From assembly GCF_020783655.1 (NCBI RefSeq), contig NZ_JAJGQH010000011.1, forward strand, positions 62,001 through 126,000: a stretch of 64,000 nucleotides of DNA, given 5' to 3'. The DNA comes from Xanthomonas melonis (lineage in GTDB: Bacteria > Pseudomonadota > Gammaproteobacteria > Xanthomonadales > Xanthomonadaceae). Below the pieces are notes generated by a model. It saw only the letters and a list, made by a program, of their open reading frames with translations. It had not been told where the DNA came from and searched no databases. This document shows, in pieces, positions 16,372 through 24,434 of the stretch; position 1 is the first letter of the stretch; each line of letters begins with the position of its first letter. The position numbers and the translations under genes are program-made.

Positions 16372-17844
16372 TCAGCAGGGACGATCGGCGGTCAGACCGC
16401 AGGTCCAGCCCTGCCACCAGGTGTCGTTGGCATCACGCACGCCACCGATGTAGTTCACCTGCTGGAAGAAGCTGCTCACCCCGTTCAAGCCCTGGAACGC
16501 CGGCACGGCGCTTTCATTGGCACCATTGACGAAGGTGTTCTGCAGCGTGGACACGCCGTTGGCGACGTTGTTGGTACCGGCCGCAAACTGGCTGGCCGCG
16601 CGCGGGTCGCTACCGAATGCGGTCGGACAGGCGAAGAACACCGAGTTGAAGGTACCGAGCGTGTCGGTATCGGCCAGGTTGAAGCACACCAGACCATCAC
16701 CGGTGCCTCCGGCCGGACGCGTGACCACCGAATTGTAGAACGCTGCCTGCGTGCCCTGGTTGAGCATGATCGCTGCACCGGCGCGGGCATTGCCCACATA
16801 GGTGAAGTTGGCCACCTTCGGACGCGAATACGGCTGGCGACGCAGGCTGCTCCACTCGTTCATGCGATCGCCGCCACCGGCGCGCTGCACCACGATGCCG
16901 AACTGCAGTGCACCGCTCCAGCCGGCGTCGGTATCCAGCGAATCGTCGTCGGCACCGGTGATGACAATGTGGCCGCCGTTGACGGTACCGCCGAACCATT
17001 CGATACCATCGTCGGAGCTGTTGTGGATCTGCACGTAATCCAGGCGCATGCCGCTGCCCACGCCGGCAAGCGTGATGCCCTGCAGTTCGTTGTTGGGCGA
17101 GATTTCGAAGCCCGAGTACATCACACGCAGGTAGCGCAGCGCGCCGCTGTTGTCGGTGGCGCTGTTGCCGCCGTAGAACGCGTTGGTGCCCTCCACCTGC
17201 GCCTGGCATTCCGGCGTGCCGGACACCGTGGCGCCCGGGCAGTTGTTGATCGCCGCACGCCCCAGCACCACGATGCCGCCCCACAGGCCGATGGTGTTGG
17301 CGCTGACCTGGCCTTCCAGTGCCTGCCGCGCGGTGAACACGATCGGTGCGGTGGCACTACCCTCGGCGAAGATCTGCGAACCGCGGTTGACCACGATGTA
17401 GTCGCTGCCCGACGAGCCGTACAGGGTCACGCCCGGCTCGACGGTCAGGATGCCCTGGGTGCTGCCTGCGGCCGGCGCGCTGGCATTGCCGCCGCGGTCG
17501 GTCCCCACGTTGACGCGCCCGCTGATCGAATACGCGGTGCCCGCGCGTGCGGGCACCACCAGATTGCCGGTGATGGTTTCCGGCAACTGGCAGGCACGCA
17601 GCGTGTTGTTGGCGATGGTGCCGACGTTGGAAAAGCCGGTCGGGCAATCGGCGGCCGGGCCGCTTGGTGCAGGCGCCGGCGTCGGAGCGGGCGTGGGCGC
17701 TGGTGTCGGCACGGGCGCTGGCGCCGGCGGAAACGCGCCTTCGCCCGGCGAAGCGACACGATCGGCACCGCCACCGCAGGCCGACAGCGCCAGTGCGGTT
17801 CCAAACGTCATCAGAAGTGTCTTGCTGCTATTGCGAACGGACAT
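16372..17844 (-). CDS. Outer-membrane lipoprotein, Pro-rich linker plus beta-helix-like domain
   Basis: 490 aa. A lipobox L-S-A-C places the lipidated Cys at residue 23; Gly at +2 means no inner-membrane retention signal. A Pro/Ala/Thr linker (about residues 37-62, repeats of P-T-P-A and P-A-P) is followed by a large domain rich in G, N, V and I. It has spaced motifs such as GIVVLGRAAI, GGHIVITGADDDS and DDGIEWFGG, typical of right-handed beta-helix folds, and a Trp/Cys-containing end. I recognise no catalytic site. It is first in a lipoprotein-TonB receptor transcript and divergent from a prolyl-4-hydroxylase-like gene. Lipoproteins of this kind beside a T2SS can be secreted to the cell surface; that role is inferred. 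Confidence 0.85.
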   Translation of the reverse strand: MSVRNSSKTLLMTFGTALALSACGGGADRVASPGEGAFPPAPAPVPTPAPTPAPTPAPAPSGPAADCPTGFSNVGTIANNTLRACQLPETITGNLVVPARAGTAYSISGRVNVGTDRGGNASAPAAGSTQGILTVEPGVTLYGSSGSDYIVVNRGSQIFAEGSATAPIVFTARQALEGQVSANTIGLWGGIVVLGRAAINNCPGATVSGTPECQAQVEGTNAFYGGNSATDNSGALRYLRVMYSGFEISPNNELQGITLAGVGSGMRLDYVQIHNSSDDGIEWFGGTVNGGHIVITGADDDSLDTDAGWSGALQFGIVVQRAGGGDRMNEWSSLRRQPYSRPKVANFTYVGNARAGAAIMLNQGTQAAFYNSVVTRPAGGTGDGLVCFNLADTDTLGTFNSVFFACPTAFGSDPRAASQFAAGTNNVANGVSTLQNTFVNGANESAVPAFQGLNGVSSFFQQVNYIGGVRDANDTWWQGWTCGLTADRPC

Positions 17845-17989
17845 GCGGCTGATCTCCAGGTCAAAAGGTCCGGTATGAAGAGGAGTCGTCAAGAATGGTT
17901 GCGTTCCGCTCACTGCAGTGGCGAGCACGTTCAAGATCCCCGTCACCTTTATAGGGAGCGTCTGTTGCATTTGTCTTACCGCGACACAT

Positions 17990-18007
17990 TTGACACATCA
18001 CTGACAC
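17990..18007 (-). promoter_or_regulatory. Pho-box-like direct repeat upstream of the lipoprotein/receptor genes
   Basis: On the minus strand GTGTCAG-TGAT-GTGTCAA places two TGTCA cores exactly 11 bp apart, the architecture of a PhoB box (7-bp repeats, 4-bp spacer; consensus half-site CTGTCAT). It matches the enteric consensus at about 12 of 18 positions, with both TGTCA cores intact. A third, offset TGTCG follows. It lies between the divergent lipoprotein and oxygenase genes, about 150 nt upstream of the lipoprotein start. This suggests phosphate-starvation control of the module but is not proof. Confidence 0.4.
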
Positions 18008-18030
18008 ACGTCCGCATGCACTGTAGAGCG

Positions 18031-18891
18031 ATGACATCCATCGCTATCCCCGACACGTTGGCCGACTGGATCGTGGCGCAAGCCATGGCCGGACGCCCGC
18101 CCGAGCAGGCGCTACAGCCGCTGCTGGAGCGAGGCTGGAACGAGCAGGACGCCATCGACGCAGTCGAAGCGCTGCTGCGCGACCACATCGAGCGGCATGC
18201 ACGAGCGAACGACTTGCCGCTGCCGGTGCGCGTGCCCGCGGTGCTGCAACACGACGATGCCTCGCTGCTGGACCTGGGTGATCGTCAGGTGCGCGTGCTG
18301 GTCAGCCTGTTGTTGCCCCGCGTCGTGGTGCTGGGCAGCTTTCTCTCCGAGGCCGAATGCGATGCATTGATCGCCATGGCGTATCCATACCTGGCGCGCT
18401 CGCGCACCGTGGACAACGGCAGCGGCGCGCAGATCGTCCATGCCGCGCGCACCAGCGACAGCATGTGCCTGCGAGTTGGGCAGGACACGCTATGCCAACG
18501 GATCGAAGCGCGCATCGCACGCCTGCTCGACTGGCCGGTGGAGCACGGCGAGGGCCTGCAGGTCCTGCGCTACGCCACCGGCGCCGAGTATCAACCCCAT
18601 TACGATTACTTCGACCCGGATGCGGCCGGCACGCCCGTGCTGCTGCGCGCTGGCGGCCAGCGCGTGGCCTCGTTGGTGATGTACCTCAACACGCCCGAAC
18701 GTGGCGGCGCCACGCGCTTTCCGGAGGCGCACCTGGACGTGGCCGCGGTGAAAGGCAATGCGGTGTTTTTCAGCTACGACCGCCCACACCCGATGACGCG
18801 CAGCCTGCACGCCGGCGCACCGGTGCTGGCCGGGGAAAAGTGGGTGGCCACCAAGTGGCTGCGCGAGCGCGCAGTGCATATGCCCGGCTGA
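18031..18891 (+). CDS. 2-oxoglutarate/Fe(II) dioxygenase, prolyl 4-hydroxylase type
   Basis: 286 aa. The C-terminal half is a P4H-type double-stranded beta-helix with H190-Y-D192 (metal ligands, in HYDYFDP), distal H260 (SLHAG) and K270 (GEKW, 2-oxoglutarate binding). The family block GQRVASLVMYLNTPERGGAT lies between. The N-terminal ~90 residues are helical and unassigned. There is no signal peptide, so it should act in the cytoplasm on a prolyl residue of a protein or a small molecule. It is transcribed divergently from a lipoprotein with a proline-rich linker, which is a candidate substrate by proximity only. Start ATG 18031 has a weak AGAG site. Confidence 0.88.
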   Translation: MTSIAIPDTLADWIVAQAMAGRPPEQALQPLLERGWNEQDAIDAVEALLRDHIERHARANDLPLPVRVPAVLQHDDASLLDLGDRQVRVLVSLLLPRVVVLGSFLSEAECDALIAMAYPYLARSRTVDNGSGAQIVHAARTSDSMCLRVGQDTLCQRIEARIARLLDWPVEHGEGLQVLRYATGAEYQPHYDYFDPDAAGTPVLLRAGGQRVASLVMYLNTPERGGATRFPEAHLDVAAVKGNAVFFSYDRPHPMTRSLHAGAPVLAGEKWVATKWLRERAVHMPG

Positions 18892-19389
18892 ACGCGGAGC
18901 TCAATGCTTACGCAGCCCCCAGGTGCACGACGATCGTCCTGGATGACCCACCCAACTGGTCGGATCGGCTCCTCGCGACAGGGGCGTTGCGTCGTGGCGG
19001 GGTTCGGATACCGTCTAAAGCCGAGCGGGCCGGGCGCGGGGTGCCCTCGCCACTCGCGGGACACGCCGTGAACCCATCCATGGGGCTCGATGGCGGCATC
19101 CATGCCGCCAACGGTCCCGCAAGCGGCAAGGACACCGCACCAGAAAGTTGAATGGTCGTTTTATTGAAGAGCGAGGACACCGCGTCACGCGACTTTCTGG
19201 CTGCTGCATAGCGATCGGTGCACACGATGAACTCGACTGGTCCTTGCCCGCCCACCGTCGCGAGACCTTACGCGGCACGGATGCCGCATAAGAGCTACAA
19301 GGACGTACTTGCAGCGTGTCCCGCGATGGTGGGCGGGCAATGGCCCTGCAGTGAATCTGCAGTCCCAATCGCACCGCGTTGCCAAACAA
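18892..19389. repeat. Intergenic region with nested palindromic repeats
   Basis: No convincing gene in 498 bp. Visible structures: a perfect palindrome GGCGGCAT-CC-ATGCCGCC at 19092-19109; a 12-bp inverted repeat CGCGGGACACGC (19055-19066) with its complement at 19314-19325; and a longer imperfect inverted repeat beginning TTGCCCGCCCACC at 19244-19266 with its partner at 19318-19340. The arrangement looks like dispersed palindromic or MITE-like elements found between xanthomonad genes, but copy number could not be checked. Short open frames here have no recognisable domain. Confidence 0.6.
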
Positions 19390-19794
19390 TCAGCGCGACC
19401 CAAACAAGCGCTTATCCATGCGCAACATCACCAATCGCAGCGGCGTCCACGCCAGGCACAGGCCGGCCAGGATCCCCAGCGTATCGGCCAGCGCATCGTA
19501 CGGATCGGCGCTGCGATTGGTGGTCAGTGCATCCTGCGCGATCTCGATCCCGATACCCAGCAACACCAGACCGAATGCAGCCAGCAGCAGTGCGCGGCGG
19601 GTCGCGAACAATTGCACCGCCCCCCAGCTCAGCAGCGCGAAACTCAGGAAGTGCTCGGCCTTGTCGCTATTGGACGGCAGCTCGGGGAACTCCGGCGGCG
19701 GCCCCAGGCATACCGCTATCAGCGCCACGATTGCGGCGATCCACAGCCCCACCCACACGCTCGGCCGATGGAACGGCCGCAGCGCCGCGGTCAC
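19390..19794 (-). CDS. VanZ-like membrane protein
   Basis: 134 aa, four predicted transmembrane segments and the VanZ-family pattern S-D-K-A-E-H-F near residue 47, then E-I-A-Q ... R-S-A-D-P-Y-D-A-L-A-D-T-L-G towards the C-terminus. Function of such small VanZ homologues is mostly unknown (the name comes from teicoplanin resistance). It begins at GTG 19794, overlapping the methyltransferase stop codon as GTGA, so the two are probably co-translated; earlier starts would lie inside the methyltransferase gene. Confidence 0.82.
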   Translation of the reverse strand: MTAALRPFHRPSVWVGLWIAAIVALIAVCLGPPPEFPELPSNSDKAEHFLSFALLSWGAVQLFATRRALLLAAFGLVLLGIGIEIAQDALTTNRSADPYDALADTLGILAGLCLAWTPLRLVMLRMDKRLFGSR

Positions 19795-20975
19795 AGCCGC
19801 CACGTGAGATCGCCGGCCAGAAAGGCCGGGGCGAAATCCACATCGCGCGCAAACCCCATCACCTGGAAGCGCTCGCCCATCTCGCTGGGCAAGGTGAGCT
19901 GCTTGACCTGCTGCCGCAGACGCATGCGGCCGACCTCGTCGGTACGCGCATCGGCCTGCGTCAGCAACGCATCCATGCCATTGCCGAGCAGGAAGCTGGC
20001 CTGCGTGCAGTAACCCGCCAACTCGAAGCCAGCCCCGGTACCGGCTTCGGCCAGCGCGGTGAAGTCCACCGAGGCAGTGAGATCCTGCAAACCGGGCCAC
20101 AGGTACAGGTCCTCGTGCATGCGATGCCGGTAGAACGCGCGCAAGGTGCCGTCTTCGCGCTGCGGGCGGTAGAACTCGCCACGCGGGTAGCCGTAATCGA
20201 CGAACAGCATCGCACCACGCTTCAACCCGCCGGCCACCGCCTGCACCCAGTACGGCAGTTGCGGCAGCAACTCGGAGCGATAGCCTTCGGCGAACGGCTG
20301 CTCCAGATAGCGCTCCAGATGCCGCACGGCCGCGCTCAACAAGGCATCGGCAGGCTGCTCGCCGCGCGCGAACCGCTGCTGTGCATCCAGCACCACCGTC
20401 TCTTCGTAGACCTGCCCGTCGCGTATCGCAAAACGCGGCGTCGGCAAGGCATCGATGACCTCGTTGGCGAACAGCACGCCGTCCCAATCGTCCGGGAACG
20501 GTGCATCCAGCCACTCGACCAGATCGAACACCGGCGGAATCAGACTACGGCCCAGCCGCTCGCGCTGACGCTCGCGCAGATCCGCACTGGGCTCGAGAAT
20601 GGCATAGCGCTCCGGCAACGCATCCAGCTCCAGCAGCCGCTTGAGCATGACTTCGGCGAACGCGCCGCTGCCGCCGCCCACCTCCAGCACCCGCGCCTGT
20701 GGCCCAAGCTGCTGCAGCACCGGCGCCAGCGCGCCGGAGACGGTGGCCGCGAACAGCGGCCCGAGTTCGGGCGCGGTGACGAAATCGCCGCTGTCGCCGA
20801 ACTTGCTCGATCCGGCGCTGTAATAGCCCAGGCCCGGCGCATACAACGCCAGCTCCATGAAGCGCGAGAACGGGATCGCCCCGCCGGCCGCCTGGATTTC
20901 GGCGCGCAGGTGAGCGGCCAACCGATCGCTATGCGCCAGTGCGTCCGAATCGGGGGTGGGAAGGTCGGCGTGCAT
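19791..20975 (-). CDS. Class I SAM-dependent methyltransferase, MidA/NDUFAF7 family
   Basis: 394 aa of the COG1565 (MidA/NDUFAF7) type. N-terminal FSRFMELALYAPGLGYYS and DFVTAPELGPLF are family signatures. SAM motif I is VLEVGGGSGAFAE (~residues 105-117), followed by NEVIDALP and FVDYGYP. Mitochondrial homologues methylate an arginine of a complex I subunit; bacterial substrates are not established. It is co-transcribed with a VanZ-like gene and divergent from pteridine reductase (67 bp apart). ATG 20975 gives MHADLPTP at normal family length. Confidence 0.9.
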   Translation of the reverse strand: MHADLPTPDSDALAHSDRLAAHLRAEIQAAGGAIPFSRFMELALYAPGLGYYSAGSSKFGDSGDFVTAPELGPLFAATVSGALAPVLQQLGPQARVLEVGGGSGAFAEVMLKRLLELDALPERYAILEPSADLRERQRERLGRSLIPPVFDLVEWLDAPFPDDWDGVLFANEVIDALPTPRFAIRDGQVYEETVVLDAQQRFARGEQPADALLSAAVRHLERYLEQPFAEGYRSELLPQLPYWVQAVAGGLKRGAMLFVDYGYPRGEFYRPQREDGTLRAFYRHRMHEDLYLWPGLQDLTASVDFTALAEAGTGAGFELAGYCTQASFLLGNGMDALLTQADARTDEVGRMRLRQQVKQLTLPSEMGERFQVMGFARDVDFAPAFLAGDLTWRL

Positions 20976-21042
20976 GCGGGCACCGGTTGCGAAGACAATG
21001 CACAGCATAGCCGAGCCCTCCGCGACGCCGAGCGAGTACGCC

Positions 21043-21780
21043 ATGACAGACAGTTCCAAGGTGGTGCTGATCACCGGTGCAGGCCGCCGCATCGGCGCAC
21101 AGATTGCCACCACCCTGCACGCCGCCGGCTACCGCGTCGCGCTGCATGCGCACAGCTCCGGCCAGGCGCTGAGCGCGCGCGTGGCCGAGCTGTGCGCGCA
21201 ACGCCCCGCCAGCGCACACGCCCTGCACGCGGACCTGCGTCTGCCGCAGGCGCCGGCGCAACTGGTCGCCGACTGTCTTGCCGCCTTCGGCCGCCTGGAC
21301 GCCGTGGTCAACAATGCCTCGGCGTTCTATCCCACCGCGCTGGGCGAGGCCACGCCGGCGCAGTGGGACGACTTGTTCGCGGTCAATGCGCGAGCCCCGT
21401 TCTTCATCGCCCAGGCCGCCGCCGCGCAACTGCGCCAGCACCGCGGCGCCATCGTCAACCTCACCGACCTGCATGCGCAGCAGCCGATGCGCCATCATCC
21501 GTTGTATGGCGCCTCCAAGAGCGCGCTGGAAATGCTGACCCGTTCGCTCGCGCTGGAACTGGCGCCGGATGTGCGCGTCAACGCGGTGGCGCCCGGCGCG
21601 ATCCTGTGGCCGGAAGAAGGCAAGGCCGCCGATGCCAAGCAGGCGCTGCTCGCACGCACCCCATTGGCGCGCACCGGCACGCCGGAAGAGATCGCCGAAG
21701 CGGTGCGCTGGTTGCTGGCCGATGCCGGTTTCGTCACCGGGCAGACCCTGCACGTGGATGGCGGCCGCCAACTGAGCTAG
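21043..21780 (+). CDS. Pteridine reductase (SDR family, FolM/PTR1-like)
   Basis: 245 aa short-chain dehydrogenase. It has the TGAGRRIG cofactor motif near the N-terminus, where Arg in the glycine loop favours NADPH, then NNAS and Y-G-A-S-K. The usual catalytic Ser is replaced by Asp in NLTDLH, as in PTR1 and FolM, which reduce dihydrobiopterin, dihydrofolate or dihydromonapterin. Its convergent neighbour folK (pterin pyrophosphokinase) supports a role in pterin/folate metabolism. Start ATG 21043 is the first in a normal-length frame. Confidence 0.88.
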   Translation: MTDSSKVVLITGAGRRIGAQIATTLHAAGYRVALHAHSSGQALSARVAELCAQRPASAHALHADLRLPQAPAQLVADCLAAFGRLDAVVNNASAFYPTALGEATPAQWDDLFAVNARAPFFIAQAAAAQLRQHRGAIVNLTDLHAQQPMRHHPLYGASKSALEMLTRSLALELAPDVRVNAVAPGAILWPEEGKAADAKQALLARTPLARTGTPEEIAEAVRWLLADAGFVTGQTLHVDGGRQLS

Positions 21781-21890
21781 CGCGTCCATGCACGGAAGGC
21801 CGCGCCGTTTTTGCGCCGCCAACGCGACGTCCCCGGTCGTGTCCGGACAGCGTCCCGCAGGTGCAGAGCCCAGCGGCGCAACACGAGGCG

Positions 21891-22406
21891 CTACTGCGCC
21901 ATACCCAGCGCTGCGGGCGCAGCGGCCAGTTCCACCGTCGTGAACGCGTCGGCGTGCTGCGGGTGCGCCTTCCATAGCGCGGCCAGCGTCTGGCCGCTCA
22001 ACGGGTCGACGAACTCCGGCGCGATATCGGCCAGCGGCTTGAGCACGAAGGCATGCTTGAGCTCGGGGCGCGGAATACGCAACTGCCCCGGCCCTTGGAC
22101 GATGCGATCGCCGAAGAACACCACGTCCACGTCCAGCGTGCGGTCGCTGAAGCGCGGCCCGCTACGATCGCGCCCGTGCGCATCTTCCAGCGCGTGCAGC
22201 CAACGGTCCAGCGCATGCAGGTCCAGCTCGGTCTGCAAGGCGACCGCATTGTTGACGAAGTCCGGCCCATCGAACCCGACGGCCGGCGTTCGATAGGCAG
22301 GGGATACCAGGAGCGGGCCGAAGCGCGCGCGCAAGGCCGCCACGGCCAGGTGCAGATAGTGGGTCGGCTGGACGTTGCTGCCCAGGCTGAGGAGCACGGT
22401 GGTCAT
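21891..22406 (-). CDS. folK: 2-amino-4-hydroxy-6-hydroxymethyldihydropteridine pyrophosphokinase
   Basis: 171 aa HPPK. It transfers pyrophosphate from ATP to 6-hydroxymethyl-dihydropterin in folate synthesis. The family start LLSLGSNVQP is followed by the PS00794-like signature with R-F-S-D-R-T-L-D-V-D-V-V-F-F-G and PHPxxxxR-type residues (IPRPELKHAFVL). ATG 22406 was chosen because the beta-strand TVLLSLGSN then starts at residue 2-3; ATG 22421 upstream is possible. It is convergent with the pteridine reductase gene; a 110-bp gap separates the stops. Confidence 0.93.
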   Translation of the reverse strand: MTTVLLSLGSNVQPTHYLHLAVAALRARFGPLLVSPAYRTPAVGFDGPDFVNNAVALQTELDLHALDRWLHALEDAHGRDRSGPRFSDRTLDVDVVFFGDRIVQGPGQLRIPRPELKHAFVLKPLADIAPEFVDPLSGQTLAALWKAHPQHADAFTTVELAAAPAALGMAQ

Positions 22407-22487
22407 GCGGTATTCGCGCATGCAGCCGGCATCAGCGTCAACTGTTGCAGATGCGCCGGTCCGCGCCTGCACGTTCCGGCAGGGGCG

Positions 22488-23990
22488 TCAGGCCGCTTCC
22501 AGCGCGTGCGCCACCGCGCGGAACACCCGCCGCATTTCCAGCGGTTTGCGCAGCACGTGCACCGGGATATCCGGCGGAAAATGCGCACGCTGGAGCGGCG
22601 AGCCGACATCTTCCAGCACGATCGCCGGTCCCTGGTAGCCCAGCTCCTGCATGCTCAGCAGCACGCTCACTGCAGACAGCATGATGATGTCGCTGTCGAT
22701 GATCACCAGGTCCGGCATGGCGTGCTGCTGCACCAGCTGCAGCGCCGCCGCGCCATCGGTCGCCAACTGCGGCTGGTAGCCCTGGCTGGACAAGGCATTG
22801 CCGAGCAGCGACAGCCGCGTGGCCTCGCCATCCACCAGCAGGATGCGCTGGCCATGACCCAGCGCGAGCGGCAGTTCGGCATCGGCGACCGGCGCCGGTG
22901 CCGCGCGCATCGGCACGATCATGTCGAAACGCGTGCCCTTGCCCAGCTGGCTGTCCACCTGGATGCTGCCGCCGTAGCTTTCCACGATGCGCTTGCACGA
23001 GATCAAGCCCAGGCCGGTGCCATCGGCCTTGGTGGTGAAGAACGGACTGAACAGACGTGCGCGGGTCTCATCGCTCATGCCCATGCCGGTGTCGGCCACG
23101 CTCATGCGCACGCGTGTGGAATCGTAGCGATCGGCGGCCAGCAGCAGGCTGCCGCCGCCGGGCATCGCCTGGATCGCGTTCAGCCCCAGATTGAGCAGAC
23201 ATTGCTGCAGCTCGGTGTAATTGGCTTCGATGGTCAGATCCGCCGGGATCGGATCCATCTGCAGGCGCACGCCATCGGGCAGGCTGCTCCTGAGCAGCAT
23301 CTGCACCGCCTGGAAAAGGTTGGCGATGGAGACCTGTTCGCGCGGCTTGTTGGAACCGCGCACGAACGACAGCATCGACTCGGCCATCTCGTGCCCGCGG
23401 CGGCCGCATTCGGCCACCACATTGGCGAGCTGACGCAACTGCGGGTCGTCGGTGCGCCCGGCCAGCAGGTCGGGAACGATCAGCAATGGCTGCAGGATGT
23501 TGCGCAGGTCGTGGCTCAACCCGGCCGCCAGCATGGCCAGGCTCTCCAACCGCTGCGCCCGCATCAGTTCGCTTTCCACCCGCTGGCGCTCCAGCTCGGC
23601 GCGCGCTTCGCGGATTGCCCGCGTCACCGCGCTCGGGAGGCGGGTGGGGTTGTGCTTGATGATGTAATCGTTGGCGCCATCCTGCAGCGCCTTGACCGCG
23701 GTTTCTTCGCCCATGGTGCCGGAGACGAAGATGAAGGGGGTTGCACCGTTCTGGCGCACCAGGCGTAACGCCTGATGCCCGGAAAAGCCGGGCATGCTCA
23801 GGTCCGACAGCACGATATCCGGCGCAAACGTCTCCAGCGCACTGCGCAGCGACGGCTCGCTGTCCACGCGCTCGAATGCCGCGTCGATGCCGGCATCCAG
23901 CAACTGATCGGACAACAGCTCGGCGTCCTCCGGTGAATCTTCCACCAGAAGGATCTTCAGCTGCTCCAGTTTGCCCCCCTCATGCGGCAT
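22488..23990 (-). CDS. Hybrid sensor kinase: REC-HisKA-HATPase-REC
   Basis: 500 aa cytoplasmic protein with no transmembrane segment. A receiver spans ~8-130 (LVEDSPEDAE, phospho-acceptor in VLSDLSMPG, K in the C-terminal part). A HisKA helix with H-D-L-R-N-I lies at ~155-215 and an HATPase_c domain at ~255-370 (NLGLNAIQAM, DTGMGM, GTGLGL). The second receiver (~380-500) has the expected acidic pocket partly altered (LLVDGEA instead of a D-D/E pair) while VIIDSD and RKPLE are kept, so its phosphorylation is uncertain. It is the third gene of a kinase / single-domain regulator / hybrid kinase operon, 3 nt after the regulator stop. Confidence 0.9.
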   Translation of the reverse strand: MPHEGGKLEQLKILLVEDSPEDAELLSDQLLDAGIDAAFERVDSEPSLRSALETFAPDIVLSDLSMPGFSGHQALRLVRQNGATPFIFVSGTMGEETAVKALQDGANDYIIKHNPTRLPSAVTRAIREARAELERQRVESELMRAQRLESLAMLAAGLSHDLRNILQPLLIVPDLLAGRTDDPQLRQLANVVAECGRRGHEMAESMLSFVRGSNKPREQVSIANLFQAVQMLLRSSLPDGVRLQMDPIPADLTIEANYTELQQCLLNLGLNAIQAMPGGGSLLLAADRYDSTRVRMSVADTGMGMSDETRARLFSPFFTTKADGTGLGLISCKRIVESYGGSIQVDSQLGKGTRFDMIVPMRAAPAPVADAELPLALGHGQRILLVDGEATRLSLLGNALSSQGYQPQLATDGAAALQLVQQHAMPDLVIIDSDIIMLSAVSVLLSMQELGYQGPAIVLEDVGSPLQRAHFPPDIPVHVLRKPLEMRRVFRAVAHALEAA

Positions 23991-23993
23991 GGT

Positions 23994-24434
23994 TCAGTCC
24001 AGCTCCGGTGCCTGGTTGATGACTGCCCAGAAGGTACCCAGCGTCTTGACCGCGTTGAAGAACTGATCCACATCCACCGGCTTGACGACATAGGCATTGA
24101 CGCCCAGATCCCAGCTGCGCGCAAGATCGCTCTCTTCGCGCGAAGAGGACAGGATCACCACCGGCAGGCGTTTGAGCGCCTCGTCGCTGCGCACCTGCTT
24201 GAGCACCTCGAGCCCGTCCAGGCGCGGCATCTTGATGTCCAGCAGCAGGACGGCGGGCAGCCCTTCCTCGCGGTCGGCGAACGCGCCACGGCGCAACAGA
24301 TAGTCCATCGCCTCCACGCCGTCCTCGACATGCACGATGGGATTGGCCAGGCGGGCTTCGCGCAGCGCGTCGACGGCCATTTCCGCGTCGGCCGGGCTGT
24401 CTTCTGCCAGAAGGATGGTACGAATGGCGGTCAT
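23994..24434 (-). CDS. Single-domain response regulator (Rcp1-like)
   Basis: 146 aa, a lone receiver domain. It has the acidic pair in LLAEDSPADAE, phospho-acceptor in LLLDIKMPRLDG, Ser/Thr in VVILSSSREE and Lys in YVVKPVD. There is no output domain, and it resembles the Rcp1 regulators that pair with phytochrome-type kinases. The start overlaps the stop of the upstream sensor kinase gene as ATGA, and its stop is 3 nt before the hybrid kinase, so it likely shuttles phosphate between the two. Confidence 0.92.
   Translation of the reverse strand: MTAIRTILLAEDSPADAEMAVDALREARLANPIVHVEDGVEAMDYLLRRGAFADREEGLPAVLLLDIKMPRLDGLEVLKQVRSDEALKRLPVVILSSSREESDLARSWDLGVNAYVVKPVDVDQFFNAVKTLGTFWAVINQAPELD

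Noticed and set aside
14579-16453. 624-codon plus-strand open frame over the TonB receptor
   Set aside because: Antisense to a clearly real receptor gene and without a domain.
16207-18030. Upstream extension of the prolyl hydroxylase frame (about 600 codons)
   Set aside because: It runs antisense through the lipoprotein gene; the family N-terminus fits ATG 18031.
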